The notes under the pieces were generated by a model. It saw only the letters and a program-made list of their open reading frames with translations. It was not told the DNA's origin and made no database searches. 7,108 nucleotides of DNA from Eubacteriales Family XIII. Incertae Sedis bacterium (GTDB lineage Bacteria; Bacillota; Clostridia; Peptostreptococcales; Anaerovoracaceae). Location of the stretch: assembly GCA_031263335.1 (NCBI GenBank), contig JAISGB010000031.1, positions 1 to 7,108 of the forward strand. The letters run 5' to 3'. Shown piece after piece: positions 1 through 5,321 of this stretch. Within the stretch, counting starts at the first letter, position 1. Each line of letters starts with the position of its first letter. The position numbers and the translations under genes were made by a program.

Positions 1-1513
1 CCTGCATGATCCACGCGCTCCGTTCCACATCCCCGTCGAGCAGATACAGGCCGACGTCCTTGCCCCAATAGGTGGGGACGATGGGCATGCCCGGCTGCGT
101 CTCGGCGGTGTAGCCGTCGAGCGGGACGAGTTGCGGCACGAGCCGCGCCAGATCCCCCGCCTCCGTCCCGACATGTTTGTTCCGGTAGAGTCCCCATCCG
201 TAATAATCCAAGGCCGCGTCCAAGGAGCCGTATTGATACGTGTTCGCGTAGGGGCCGAACAACAGATCGACATCCACCGTCTCGTCCGGGTTACGGTTCT
301 CGCCCCGCGTGAAGATGCGGGCGCCGTCCCAGTCCTGCGGATACCAATCGAACAACACGTTGCCGTTTTGATCCCGGATCGATTCCGCCGCAACGTCCGC
401 GTTGTCGGTGAAATCAAAATTGACGAAGGCGCCGCGAAACGTCTGAGACGAACCCGCGCCGTCCTCCTCCGTCAGGCGTATGCGTATCTGCGGCTTGCCG
501 GCCAAGCCGTCCACGCGGAAATTGTTCAGTTTCGTGTTGTCCGGCGCGTTCTCGTTCTCCGAGTAATAGGTCTCGCCGTCCGTGACGCTGATCGCGCGCT
601 CCGGGTTGACGGCGATCCTGCCGTTGGCGCCGGACGCGAAATGGGCGTCCGCAAAATCCGCGAGGCCCGGCGCACGCATGCTGTTGGAATTGCTGTCCCT
701 CGTGCCGGATACGCGCATGCTGCCCGTGATCTCGGCGGGCAGGGAAGGGCTGCTCGGCGCAGCGCCGTAGGTCGCCTCGATGGATGACAGCGGATCGGTG
801 ATGAGCCGGTTCAGTATCTCGCTGTCCTCGGCGCGGTGATTGAAGGGCGCCCCAACGTCGTCCGTTATGTCGGGCAGATAATGGCCGAGTCCGTAGGCGT
901 CGTCAAAGGCTTGGTTGCCGGTCGGGACGATCGTGTCCGTACCCGTCCCCGTTCGCCGCAGATAGTCGTCCGCGAACCCGTCCGTGGCGATGCCGTTCAG
1001 CGATTCGGCCTCCCGATCGTATTCCGCTCTGCTGAAATCCGAGACGGGAAACGAGAACCCCGGCAAGTAAAGCCCGCGTTGGTTCATATCCAAGCTCATC
1101 GTGTAGACGGAATCCGCGTATTCGGCGGTCGTCTCGATGCGCAACTCGGCGTTGTCCGCCCCGTTCAGCGTGAACGTCACGCGGCAAGCGCCCCGCGCAT
1201 AGGGCAGTTCCGTCTGCGGGATATCGACGACGGTCGTTTTCTTCTCCCGGGTTTTCAGCCAATCAAGAAAATCGGCGGAGGTCTTGCCGTCCTTCTGCGC
1301 GGCCGCGCGCTCGTCCGCGATCCAACTTGCCATCGTCTTCGTGACGGAAACGGCGGTGTAGTACGCCTGCGTATCCGTCCGCTCGCTCAGGCCCCGCTGT
1401 TGGTAGACGGACGCGATCAACAGGCCGCCGGCGATGAGCAACGATAGGACCAAGAGGGTGATGAGCGCCCAGATCAACGCGGCGCCGCGCCGTTCGGGAA
1501 GTCGGCTTCGCAT
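1..1513 (-). CDS. PilX-like type IV pilus assembly/minor pilin-like protein (3' end outside window)
   Basis: The frame reads without a stop from ATG at 1513-1511 to the window edge: 504 codons, with the C-terminus missing. The N-terminus has a basic start followed by RRGAALIWALITLLVLSLL, a single hydrophobic helix at about residues 11-35. This short basic leader, then Gly, then a long hydrophobic helix is the look of PilX N-terminal-domain proteins, which prime or decorate type IV pili; like them it has no Glu five residues after the Gly. Residues about 36-75 are a helical continuation (QQRGLSERTDTQAYYTAVSV). The rest is a long extracytoplasmic part rich in Asp, Asn, Thr and Tyr, with no domain I recognise. 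At over 504 residues it is much longer than a typical PilX of under 200 residues, so a large exposed domain, perhaps adhesive, is possible. It follows the pilO-like gene directly. Family call from the N-terminus and context is fairly sure; function of the long C-terminal part is unknown. Confidence 0.75.
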   Translation of the reverse strand, partial: MRSRLPERRGAALIWALITLLVLSLLIAGGLLIASVYQQRGLSERTDTQAYYTAVSVTKTMASWIADERAAAQKDGKTSADFLDWLKTREKKTTVVDIPQTELPYARGACRVTFTLNGADNAELRIETTAEYADSVYTMSLDMNQRGLYLPGFSFPVSDFSRAEYDREAESLNGIATDGFADDYLRRTGTGTDTIVPTGNQAFDDAYGLGHYLPDITDDVGAPFNHRAEDSEILNRLITDPLSSIEATYGAAPSSPSLPAEITGSMRVSGTRDSNSNSMRAPGLADFADAHFASGANGRIAVNPERAISVTDGETYYSENENAPDNTKLNNFRVDGLAGKPQIRIRLTEEDGAGSSQTFRGAFVNFDFTDNADVAAESIRDQNGNVLFDWYPQDWDGARIFTRGENRNPDETVDVDLLFGPYANTYQYGSLDAALDYYGWGLYRNKHVGTEAGDLARLVPQLVPLDGYTAETQPGMPIVPTYWGKDVGLYLLDGDVERSAWIMQ

Positions 1514-2428
1514 CTACGTCGCCTCCTTTACGTCGTCGTTCGCCTCAAATATGACCTCGTCGAACACATAGATGTCGAAGCGCAACGTCGCGACATTCTC
1601 CCGCGCCGTGGCGGAGGATCGCCCGTCCCGGTCTCCGGACGGCGTCCGGGGGTTGTCGATGCGGTAGGAGGCCAACTTGATCGCCGTCAGGCCGCGCAAC
1701 TCCTCGATGAGGCGATAGAGGCATTCCCGTCCGCCCAAGACCTCCGCTTCGATGGTATAGGACAATACCCGCGCGTCGGACGCCTCGGGTTCGGAGACGA
1801 TATTCGATCCTGCCGGCGCGCCCGTTTCCTCGTATCCGCTTCCGTCCGCGCTTGTTTCGGCGTCTCCGTTTCCGTCCGCGTCCGTCTCGGCGTCTCCGGT
1901 CTCGTCCGCCTCTTCGCCGGTTTTGTCTGCGGGATTTTCGGATTCGACCGTACCTTCCGCCGGTTCGGCATAGAGGGATGCCTCGCTTTTTTCGGGTTTG
2001 TAGAAGGTGATGGTTTCGTCCCGGAGGTCGGACAGCTTCAGCGTCTGTGGTTCGTATCCGCTCCGCAGGAGCAACTGCGTGATCGTCGTGTCCAACAGTT
2101 CCTTGTCCATGGGCGCGGCGAGCATCAGGCGATAGCCGTCAAAGATCGAGGCGGATTGGTCGTATTGCTCCCTGCTGTCCTTCGCGGTCGCGATCTCCGC
2201 CCGCATCTCCGCTTCCCTCGCGCCCAATTCCTCGACCCGATCCCGTCGCGCGGACAGTTCGTCCATCATCGGCAACAGGAGGAACCTGAGGAAGGCGACG
2301 ATCACGACGACGGCGATCAGGAGGGACAACAGGAACATCTCCCGCTTCGTGCGTCGCGCGCGCTTCGCGCCGGGTTTGTTCGGGGCGGCGATGTCTCGAT
2401 CGAGGGACGCGGTGAAGTCATTCCTCAT
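1514..2428 (-). CDS. PilO-like type IV pilus inner-membrane assembly protein
   Basis: 304 residues from ATG 2428. I prefer this to a GTG at 2455 because GGAGG (2434-2438) lies 5 nt upstream and the GTG has no ribosome binding site. Visible layout: basic cytoplasmic N-terminus (residues 1-30, with KRARRTKRE), one membrane helix (about 31-53), a charged helical coiled-coil-like stretch (about 54-95), an alpha/beta region, an acidic low-complexity linker with three 10-residue repeats (178-207), and a C-terminal alpha/beta part (219-292) with VLSYTIEAEVLGG followed by a helix and a beta strand. This is the PilO arrangement. In known systems PilO dimerises with PilN and links the cytoplasmic PilM/ATPase platform to the pilus machine. 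The order pilN-pilO and the 11-nt overlap with the upstream gene support the call. The acidic repeat insert is unusual for PilO and makes the protein longer than the usual roughly 200 residues. Primary sequence similarity in this family is weak, so the call rests on architecture and context. Confidence 0.75.
   Translation of the reverse strand: MRNDFTASLDRDIAAPNKPGAKRARRTKREMFLLSLLIAVVVIVAFLRFLLLPMMDELSARRDRVEELGAREAEMRAEIATAKDSREQYDQSASIFDGYRLMLAAPMDKELLDTTITQLLLRSGYEPQTLKLSDLRDETITFYKPEKSEASLYAEPAEGTVESENPADKTGEEADETGDAETDADGNGDAETSADGSGYEETGAPAGSNIVSEPEASDARVLSYTIEAEVLGGRECLYRLIEELRGLTAIKLASYRIDNPRTPSGDRDGRSSATARENVATLRFDIYVFDEVIFEANDDVKEAT
1522..1529 (-). promoter_or_regulatory. Ribosome binding site of the pilX-like gene
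   Basis: AAAGGAGG on the minus strand, 8 nt before the ATG at 1513. It lies within the last codons of the pilO-like gene and fixes the start codon, which directly follows the pilO-like stop (TAGATG). Confidence 0.85.
1808..1897 (-). repeat. Three tandem 30-bp units encoding 10-residue acidic repeats in the PilO-like protein
   Basis: Units at 1868-1897, 1838-1867 and 1808-1837 on the minus strand encode GDAETDADGN, GDAETSADGS and GYEETGAPAG. The first two are near-identical and the third has diverged. The unit length is a multiple of three, so gain or loss of copies would keep the frame and change only linker length between the coiled coil and the C-terminal domain. Confidence 0.85.
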
Positions 2429-3104
2429 GGGAACCTCCGTCCTCGGAGGACTCACCCGTCGGATTGGCCTCGATCGGGAGCGGCTTCGGCGTTTCCGGCA
2501 ACGCGGGTTCCGGCCTCTTTACCACACAGCTCAGATCGGAGCTGAAGATCGCGCCGTCCTCCGCGCCTCCGCGCCGGTATCCTTCGTGCAGGATGTCGTC
2601 AAACACCCCTCCGTTTCTGAGCTTCGAGACGAAATCGAAGATCTGCTCCGCGGCGGCGGCCTCGACGTGCAGGGAGAGTACGCCTGTCGCCCGGTCATAG
2701 GACAGTTCGCCGATTCGGACCGCGTCGCCGCCCAAGGCAAAGATGTCCGCGTACTGCGCGCCGTCGGGATCGGGATGGCTTGCGATGCCGAGCAGGACAT
2801 TTTTCAGCATGTAGGTTCGATCCCGCATGAGGTTCGCGTCCGCCTTGGCTTTGACGGCGTCCTCGTACGCGGAGATGTTCGCGGGGTTTGAAACATAGGA
2901 TTCCAACGCGCGTTCCTCGGCTTCGAGCGCCGCCGCGCGCGTATGGTAGGAGATGAATAGGAAGGCGAGGGCGCCGCAGACGATGACAGCGAAAAGCGCC
3001 GGAAGGATGAACCGCGGTTTGCCTGTCTTAAACCGCGCGCGCCCCTCCGAAGATTCCAAAGCAAGCAAAAAATTAATATCCCGCAAGTTGTTTCGTATCG
3101 CCAT
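2418..3104 (-). CDS. PilN-like type IV pilus assembly protein
   Basis: 228 residues from ATG 3104. The N-terminus carries RDINFLLALE at residues 8-17, matching the short cytoplasmic INLLP-type segment by which PilN binds PilM in known systems. It is followed by a basic stretch and one membrane helix (about 32-53), a helical segment (54-105), and an alpha/beta C-terminal part (about 117-180) with GVLSLHVEAAAAEQIFDFVSKL and then NGGVFDDI, like the ferredoxin-like fold of PilN. A Pro/Glu-rich tail (198-228) follows and overlaps the next gene by 11 nt. A GTG at 3140 is in frame but lies only about 15 nt from the TATAAT box, too close to the expected transcript start, so ATG 3104 is chosen even though its ribosome binding site (GAAGAGAAG) is weak. 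It is the first gene of the operon; no pilM precedes it, which is uncommon. Confidence 0.75.
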   Translation of the reverse strand: MAIRNNLRDINFLLALESSEGRARFKTGKPRFILPALFAVIVCGALAFLFISYHTRAAALEAEERALESYVSNPANISAYEDAVKAKADANLMRDRTYMLKNVLLGIASHPDPDGAQYADIFALGGDAVRIGELSYDRATGVLSLHVEAAAAEQIFDFVSKLRNGGVFDDILHEGYRRGGAEDGAIFSSDLSCVVKRPEPALPETPKPLPIEANPTGESSEDGGSHEE

Positions 3105-3154
3105 TTTAACAATCTTCTCTTCACCGATACATGAATGCACCCGCTCCCGCCAAT

Positions 3155-3184
3155 ATTATACTACGAAAATGTTTTGCTTTGCCA
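3155..3184 (-). promoter_or_regulatory. Candidate promoter of the pilN-pilO-pilX operon
   Basis: A perfect -10 box TATAAT lies at 3160-3155 on the minus strand in an AT-rich stretch. The -35 is poor: TGGCAA at 3184-3179 with an 18-bp spacer is the best match to TTGACA. Expected transcript start is near 3148, giving a leader of about 45 nt before ATG 3104. The weak -35 may mean that an activator or an alternative sigma factor is needed. Confidence 0.55.
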
Positions 3185-3195
3185 CAAAAAAATAC

Positions 3196-3225
3196 TTGAC
3201 GGCGTCCATATATCGGGATTAAAGT
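3196..3225 (+). promoter_or_regulatory. Promoter-like site upstream of the sigma gene (distal)
   Basis: TTGACG (3196-3201), an 18-bp spacer and TAAAGT (3220-3225), with a run of seven A (3186-3192) just upstream that could act as an UP element. The -35 matches well and the -10 only moderately. It would give a leader of about 210 nt containing all three AAAGACGCGCG copies. The proximal site at 3330 is the better candidate. Confidence 0.35.
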
Positions 3226-3229
3226 AAAT

Positions 3230-3313
3230 AAAGACGCGCGCGGGGAGAGGCTCCTGTACGTTCCGCAGCCATAAGTCCTCGCCGAAAAAGACGCGCGTTG
3301 GGAAAGACGCGCG
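3230..3313 (+). repeat. Three direct copies of AAAGACGCGCG
   Basis: Exact 11-bp copies start at 3230, 3287 and 3303 (spacings 57 and 16 bp), ending 17 bp before the proximal sigma promoter. A shorter related string, AGACGCG, is at 3404-3410 inside the leader. Direct repeats just upstream of a -35 box fit a transcription factor binding array, but no known operator is recognised. Their number in a 336-bp region is unlikely to be chance, although CGCG-rich strings are favoured in this GC-rich genome. Confidence 0.6.
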
Positions 3314-3329
3314 CGCAAAAAGCATTACT

Positions 3330-3358
3330 TTGCGAAAAATCACCCTCTACATTATAAG
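3330..3358 (+). promoter_or_regulatory. Proximal promoter of the sigma factor gene
   Basis: TTGCGA (3330-3335), a 17-bp spacer and TATAAG (3353-3358), a good sigma-A-type match (4 of 6 and 5 of 6). Transcription would start near 3365, leaving a leader of about 75 nt before ATG 3441. This also argues against the in-frame TTG at 3330 as a translation start. A housekeeping-type promoter suggests the gene is not driven only by its own product. Confidence 0.6.
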
Positions 3359-3424
3359 GCATAACTGCCGACTTAAAAACCAAATCAAAATCACCGATAG
3401 ACAGACGCGTTCCGAAAGCTCGGC

Positions 3425-3431
3425 AAGGGGG
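3425..3431 (+). promoter_or_regulatory. Ribosome binding site of the sigma factor gene
   Basis: AAGGGGG, 9 nt before ATG 3441. It decides the start among several in-frame choices: the open frame extends upstream to about 3330, but no other start has a ribosome binding site. Confidence 0.65.
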
Positions 3432-3440
3432 AAAACAGCC

Positions 3441-4787
3441 ATGAAACAATACAGGGAGGATTTGAGGTCGGATGTCGGGAATGATTCCCGTCGTCCGTGT
3501 CCGGTCGATTCGGCGGCTTCGGTGCGCAGTGCGCTCACCGACGGCGTCGCCATCTTGGTACGAAAGGCGCAGAAGGGCGATCTGGACGCGTTCGAACAGC
3601 TCTGCCGTGAGAAATACGAGTGGGCGTTTTCCCACGCGAAGCGGCTTTTGAACAACTACCACGACGCGGAGGATGTGACACAGAACGCCTTTATCAATGT
3701 CTACAGGAAGCTCGGCAGCCTCAAAAACCCGGAAGCCTTCGACGGATGGTTGTATCGGATCGTCCGAAACGAATGCAGTTGCGTATACGCGATGCAAAAT
3801 CGGCTCAAGAACGAGAAAAACCTCGACGACTGTGTGGATGAATTGCCGGAATTCGACGAGGATCTCTCACCCTCGCACCACGCGGAACGGCAGGAGCAAC
3901 GGGCGGTCCTGCGCTCCATCGTCGATGACCTTCCCCCAAAACGCCGAAAGATGATCGAACTGTCCTACTATGAGGACAAGAGCAATGTCAGCATAGCGAG
4001 CGAGATGCGCGTCTCTCAGTCCACCGTCGCCTCGACCCTTTCGAGGGCGCGGAATGATATCAAGGATCGGTTGGAGAACCATGTCTCCGCCACTGCGCTG
4101 TACAATTACGGCGCCATCGCCGCCATCATGGAGATCGTCAAGGATGAAGCCGCTCTGACGTCGACCATCCCCGCCGTTTCAGGCGCCTTCCCGACCGTGA
4201 AGGCCCTCATCGCGGAATGCGCGGCGGGGGTCGGCAAGACGACCGCCCTGTTGGGCGCCGGCGCCGCGAAGGTCGTGTGCGTCGGCGTCTTGACGATATC
4301 GGCGGCGACGGTCGCCATCGTCGCGCCCCTGTCCGGCGCGGAGGAACCCGCGCCTCCGCCCGTCGAGCGCGAGCCGGTCGTCGCCTTTGACGCCGGGGAC
4401 GTCGCCGCAGAGCCGGATCGGATCGACCCTGCGGACTCCTTCCTATCCGGCGACAACATCAATCCGTCCCGCGTCGCCCTCACGAGCAATACGCCCTTGG
4501 GCGAGGTCGATTGGCGTATCGTGCGCGCGGAGGGCGGCGCGGAAGCTCCTGCCGGCGACGGAGACGCGGAAGCCCTTGCCGACGGGGAGGCGGAAACCGC
4601 CGGCGGCGTCGAGGTATACAGCGGCGTCGGATCGGAGGTGACGGAACCCTTGGCCGCCCTCCTTGCGGATCGGGCGGACGGCGATTATGAGATCATCTTC
4701 CGGTACCCGGGCGAGGGCGGCGATGAGGAGCTGATCTACGCGTTTAAGATAGTGACGGACCGTCCCATTTCGCTCCCGGAAGGCTGA
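3441..4787 (+). CDS. ECF-like sigma factor with C-terminal membrane anchor and extracytoplasmic domain
   Basis: 448 residues. Region sigma-2 spans about residues 48-118 (FEQLCREKYEWAFSHAKRLL, then DAEDVTQNAFINVYRKL and FDGWLYRIVRNECS), the part that binds core polymerase and melts the -10. Region sigma-4 spans about 152-212 (LPPKRRKMIELSYYEDKSN, then a helix-turn-helix VSIASEMRVSQSTVASTLSRA) and reads the -35. There is no sigma-3, as in ECF factors. ECF proteins are usually about 160-200 residues; this one continues through a helical segment (213-276), a hydrophobic helix (about 277-297, VVCVGVLTISAATVAIVAPL), a Pro-rich stalk, an acidic Ala/Gly linker (about 362-390) and a beta-rich C-terminal piece with YEIIFRYPG and LIYAFKIV. 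The visible order predicts a cytoplasmic sigma part tied to the membrane by a sensor-like outer part, which could replace a separate anti-sigma factor. No anti-sigma gene follows. The ligand, any release mechanism and the target promoters are unknown. The sigma call is very sure; the tethered topology is likely. Confidence 0.9.
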   Translation: MKQYREDLRSDVGNDSRRPCPVDSAASVRSALTDGVAILVRKAQKGDLDAFEQLCREKYEWAFSHAKRLLNNYHDAEDVTQNAFINVYRKLGSLKNPEAFDGWLYRIVRNECSCVYAMQNRLKNEKNLDDCVDELPEFDEDLSPSHHAERQEQRAVLRSIVDDLPPKRRKMIELSYYEDKSNVSIASEMRVSQSTVASTLSRARNDIKDRLENHVSATALYNYGAIAAIMEIVKDEAALTSTIPAVSGAFPTVKALIAECAAGVGKTTALLGAGAAKVVCVGVLTISAATVAIVAPLSGAEEPAPPPVEREPVVAFDAGDVAAEPDRIDPADSFLSGDNINPSRVALTSNTPLGEVDWRIVRAEGGAEAPAGDGDAEALADGEAETAGGVEVYSGVGSEVTEPLAALLADRADGDYEIIFRYPGEGGDEELIYAFKIVTDRPISLPEG

Positions 4788-4799
4788 AAATAAAAAAAA

Positions 4800-4827
4800 T
4801 TGACGTATTCTTTAAATATTTTCAAAT
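4800..4827 (+). promoter_or_regulatory. Promoter-like site just after the sigma gene
   Basis: TTGACG (4800-4805), a 16-bp spacer and TCAAAT (4822-4827), with a run of eight A (4792-4799) directly upstream. It starts 13 nt after the sigma stop codon, in an AT-rich island. The A-run followed by TTGACG resembles the distal site at 3186-3201. If used, the RNA would carry all the hairpins downstream. AT-rich DNA often yields such matches by chance. Confidence 0.35.
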
Positions 4828-4868
4828 TTGAAGCAAGAAAATTCGGCATTTATGTCTCTATATATTTA

Positions 4869-4886
4869 GGGGATTGAGAAATCCCC
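4869..4886 (+). other. Hairpin with GAGA tetraloop
   Basis: GGGGATT (4869-4875) pairs perfectly with AATCCCC (4880-4886) around a GAGA loop of the stable GNRA type. There is no T-run after it on either strand, so it is not a normal intrinsic terminator. It may stabilise the 3' end of the sigma mRNA or be part of a leader. ATTGAG here and at 4892-4897 can also pair with CTCAAT at 4931-4936. Confidence 0.5.
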
Positions 4887-4943
4887 CCTCGATTGAGGAC
4901 GGAAGGTGCGCTCCCACTCATTTTCCCATTCTCAATTTTGGAT

Positions 4944-4981
4944 AAGACAGGAAGCGATCTCCCCCCCCTGCTTCCTGTCTT
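4944..4981 (+). terminator. Strong 12-bp hairpin, possible terminator of the sigma gene
   Basis: AAGACAGGAAGC (4944-4955) pairs perfectly with GCTTCCTGTCTT (4970-4981) around a 14-nt loop that contains eight C (4961-4968). The downstream T-content is only modest (TCTTTCC), so intrinsic termination is possible but not certain; a protein-binding or RNA-stability role is the alternative. It lies 157 nt after the sigma stop codon. Confidence 0.5.
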
Positions 4982-5012
4982 TCCACTTATTTGGCCCGAT
5001 ATCGGAATCGAT

Positions 5013-5055
5013 CCGCGCCAAGCGCGGAACCGGTACGGGTACTGTCCGCGCTTTT
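5013..5055 (+). terminator. Attenuator-like pair of mutually exclusive hairpins
   Basis: CCGCGC (5013-5018) can pair with GCGCGG (5022-5027) across a CAA loop. The same GCGCGG, extended to AAGCGCGG (5020-5027), can instead pair with CCGCGCTT (5046-5053), with a small inner stem GGTA/TACT, and this second stem runs into TTTT (5052-5055). The second form looks like a Rho-independent terminator and the first would prevent it. No leader peptide or ligand domain is evident, so a true switch is only inferred. A plain terminator is also possible. Confidence 0.4.
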
Positions 5056-5149
5056 ATACAGCATCCGTTGCACAAAAATTTTCGCATCAAAAAGCATGAT
5101 TCTTAAAGGCCGTCCCCTCTTGGATAGTAGGGGGAGCCGACCGCAGATC

Positions 5150-5208
5150 AAAAAAACCCCAAGGAATGTTCAAAAAAATGTTTCAAACCCGCGTTTGCCG
5201 GGTATATA
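5150..5208 (+). promoter_or_regulatory. Candidate promoter of the surface protein gene with phased A-tracts
   Basis: TTTCAA (5181-5186), a 16-bp spacer and TATATA (5203-5208). Two runs of seven A (5150-5156 and 5172-5178) lie 22 bp apart, two helical turns, which favours bent DNA or an UP element. ACCCG/CGGGT (5187-5191 and 5199-5203) form an inverted repeat within the spacer that a regulator could bind. The -35 is a poor sigma-A match, so an ECF-type promoter read by the neighbouring sigma factor is an open possibility. Expected start is near 5215, giving a leader of about 105 nt. Confidence 0.4.
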
Positions 5209-5305
5209 GAAGATGTGAGGCGAATAAACGCGTTGCGGTTTGGCGTCGTTTCCGCGCCTCTACATTGCAAGCGGGCCGCGCGGGACGCGGCGAAGCGCGA
5301 TCTTG

Positions 5306-5312
5306 AAAGGAG
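5306..5312 (+). promoter_or_regulatory. Ribosome binding site of the surface protein gene
   Basis: AAAGGAG, 9 nt before ATG 5322. This strong site, followed by a clear signal peptide, shows that 5322 is a real gene start even though its frame closes after 68 codons. Confidence 0.85.
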
Positions 5313-5321
5313 AGGCGTACG

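Larger units (their letters stand above)
3105..3440. other. Divergent control region between the pil operon and the sigma factor gene
   Basis: 336 bp with no credible gene. It holds a minus-strand promoter for the pil genes (TATAAT at 3155-3160), two plus-strand promoter-like sites for the sigma gene (3196-3225 and 3330-3358), and three copies of an 11-bp direct repeat between them. AT-rich blocks alternate with CGCG-rich repeat copies. Short open frames across it are low-complexity products of the repeats and have no ribosome binding sites. Confidence 0.7.
4788..5321. other. 534-bp structured non-coding region upstream of the surface protein gene
   Basis: No credible gene. From left to right: an AT-rich island with a promoter-like site (4789-4868), a 7-bp hairpin with a GAGA loop (4869-4886), a second small hairpin CCTC/GAGG (4887-4898), a perfect 12-bp hairpin (4944-4981), a 10-bp palindrome CCGATATCGG (4996-5005), a possible two-state hairpin ending in TTTT (5013-5055), a weak hairpin CCCCT/AGGGG (about 5108-5138), phased A-tracts and a promoter-like site (5150-5208), then about 100 nt of GC-rich leader. 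I looked for riboswitch signatures I know, such as c-di-GMP and cobalamin, and saw none. It may be a regulated leader or a small RNA locus. Confidence 0.55.

Noticed and set aside
131..1447. Plus-strand open frames at 131-787 and 836-1447
   Set aside because: Arg/Val-rich antisense frames over the PilX-like gene, whose minus-strand frame is uninterrupted and begins with a good ribosome binding site and membrane helix.
2429..2455. GTG start at 2455 for the PilO-like gene
   Set aside because: No ribosome binding site, and a longer overlap with the upstream gene. ATG 2428 has GGAGG 5 nt upstream.
3330..3440. Upstream TTG start that would add 37 residues to the sigma factor
   Set aside because: It coincides with the -35 box of the proximal promoter, has no ribosome binding site, and the added residues do not look like sigma factor sequence. 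ATG 3441 has AAGGGGG at proper distance.
4221..4260. P-loop-like GVGKTT in the sigma protein (residues 263-268)
   Set aside because: The Walker A pattern GxxxxGK[ST] needs Gly at residue 260, which is Cys, and there is no Walker B or nucleotide-binding fold. It sits just before the membrane helix.
4893..5209. Three overlapping small open frames of 66-72 codons between the sigma and surface genes
   Set aside because: They overlap each other, run through the hairpins and homopolymers, have no good ribosome binding sites and no protein-like features.
4788..5321. Possible riboswitch or tRNA/CRISPR element in the intergenic region
   Set aside because: No conserved core I know (c-di-GMP, cobalamin, T-box, SAM), no tRNA cloverleaf and no regularly spaced repeats were seen. 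Only generic hairpins can be supported.
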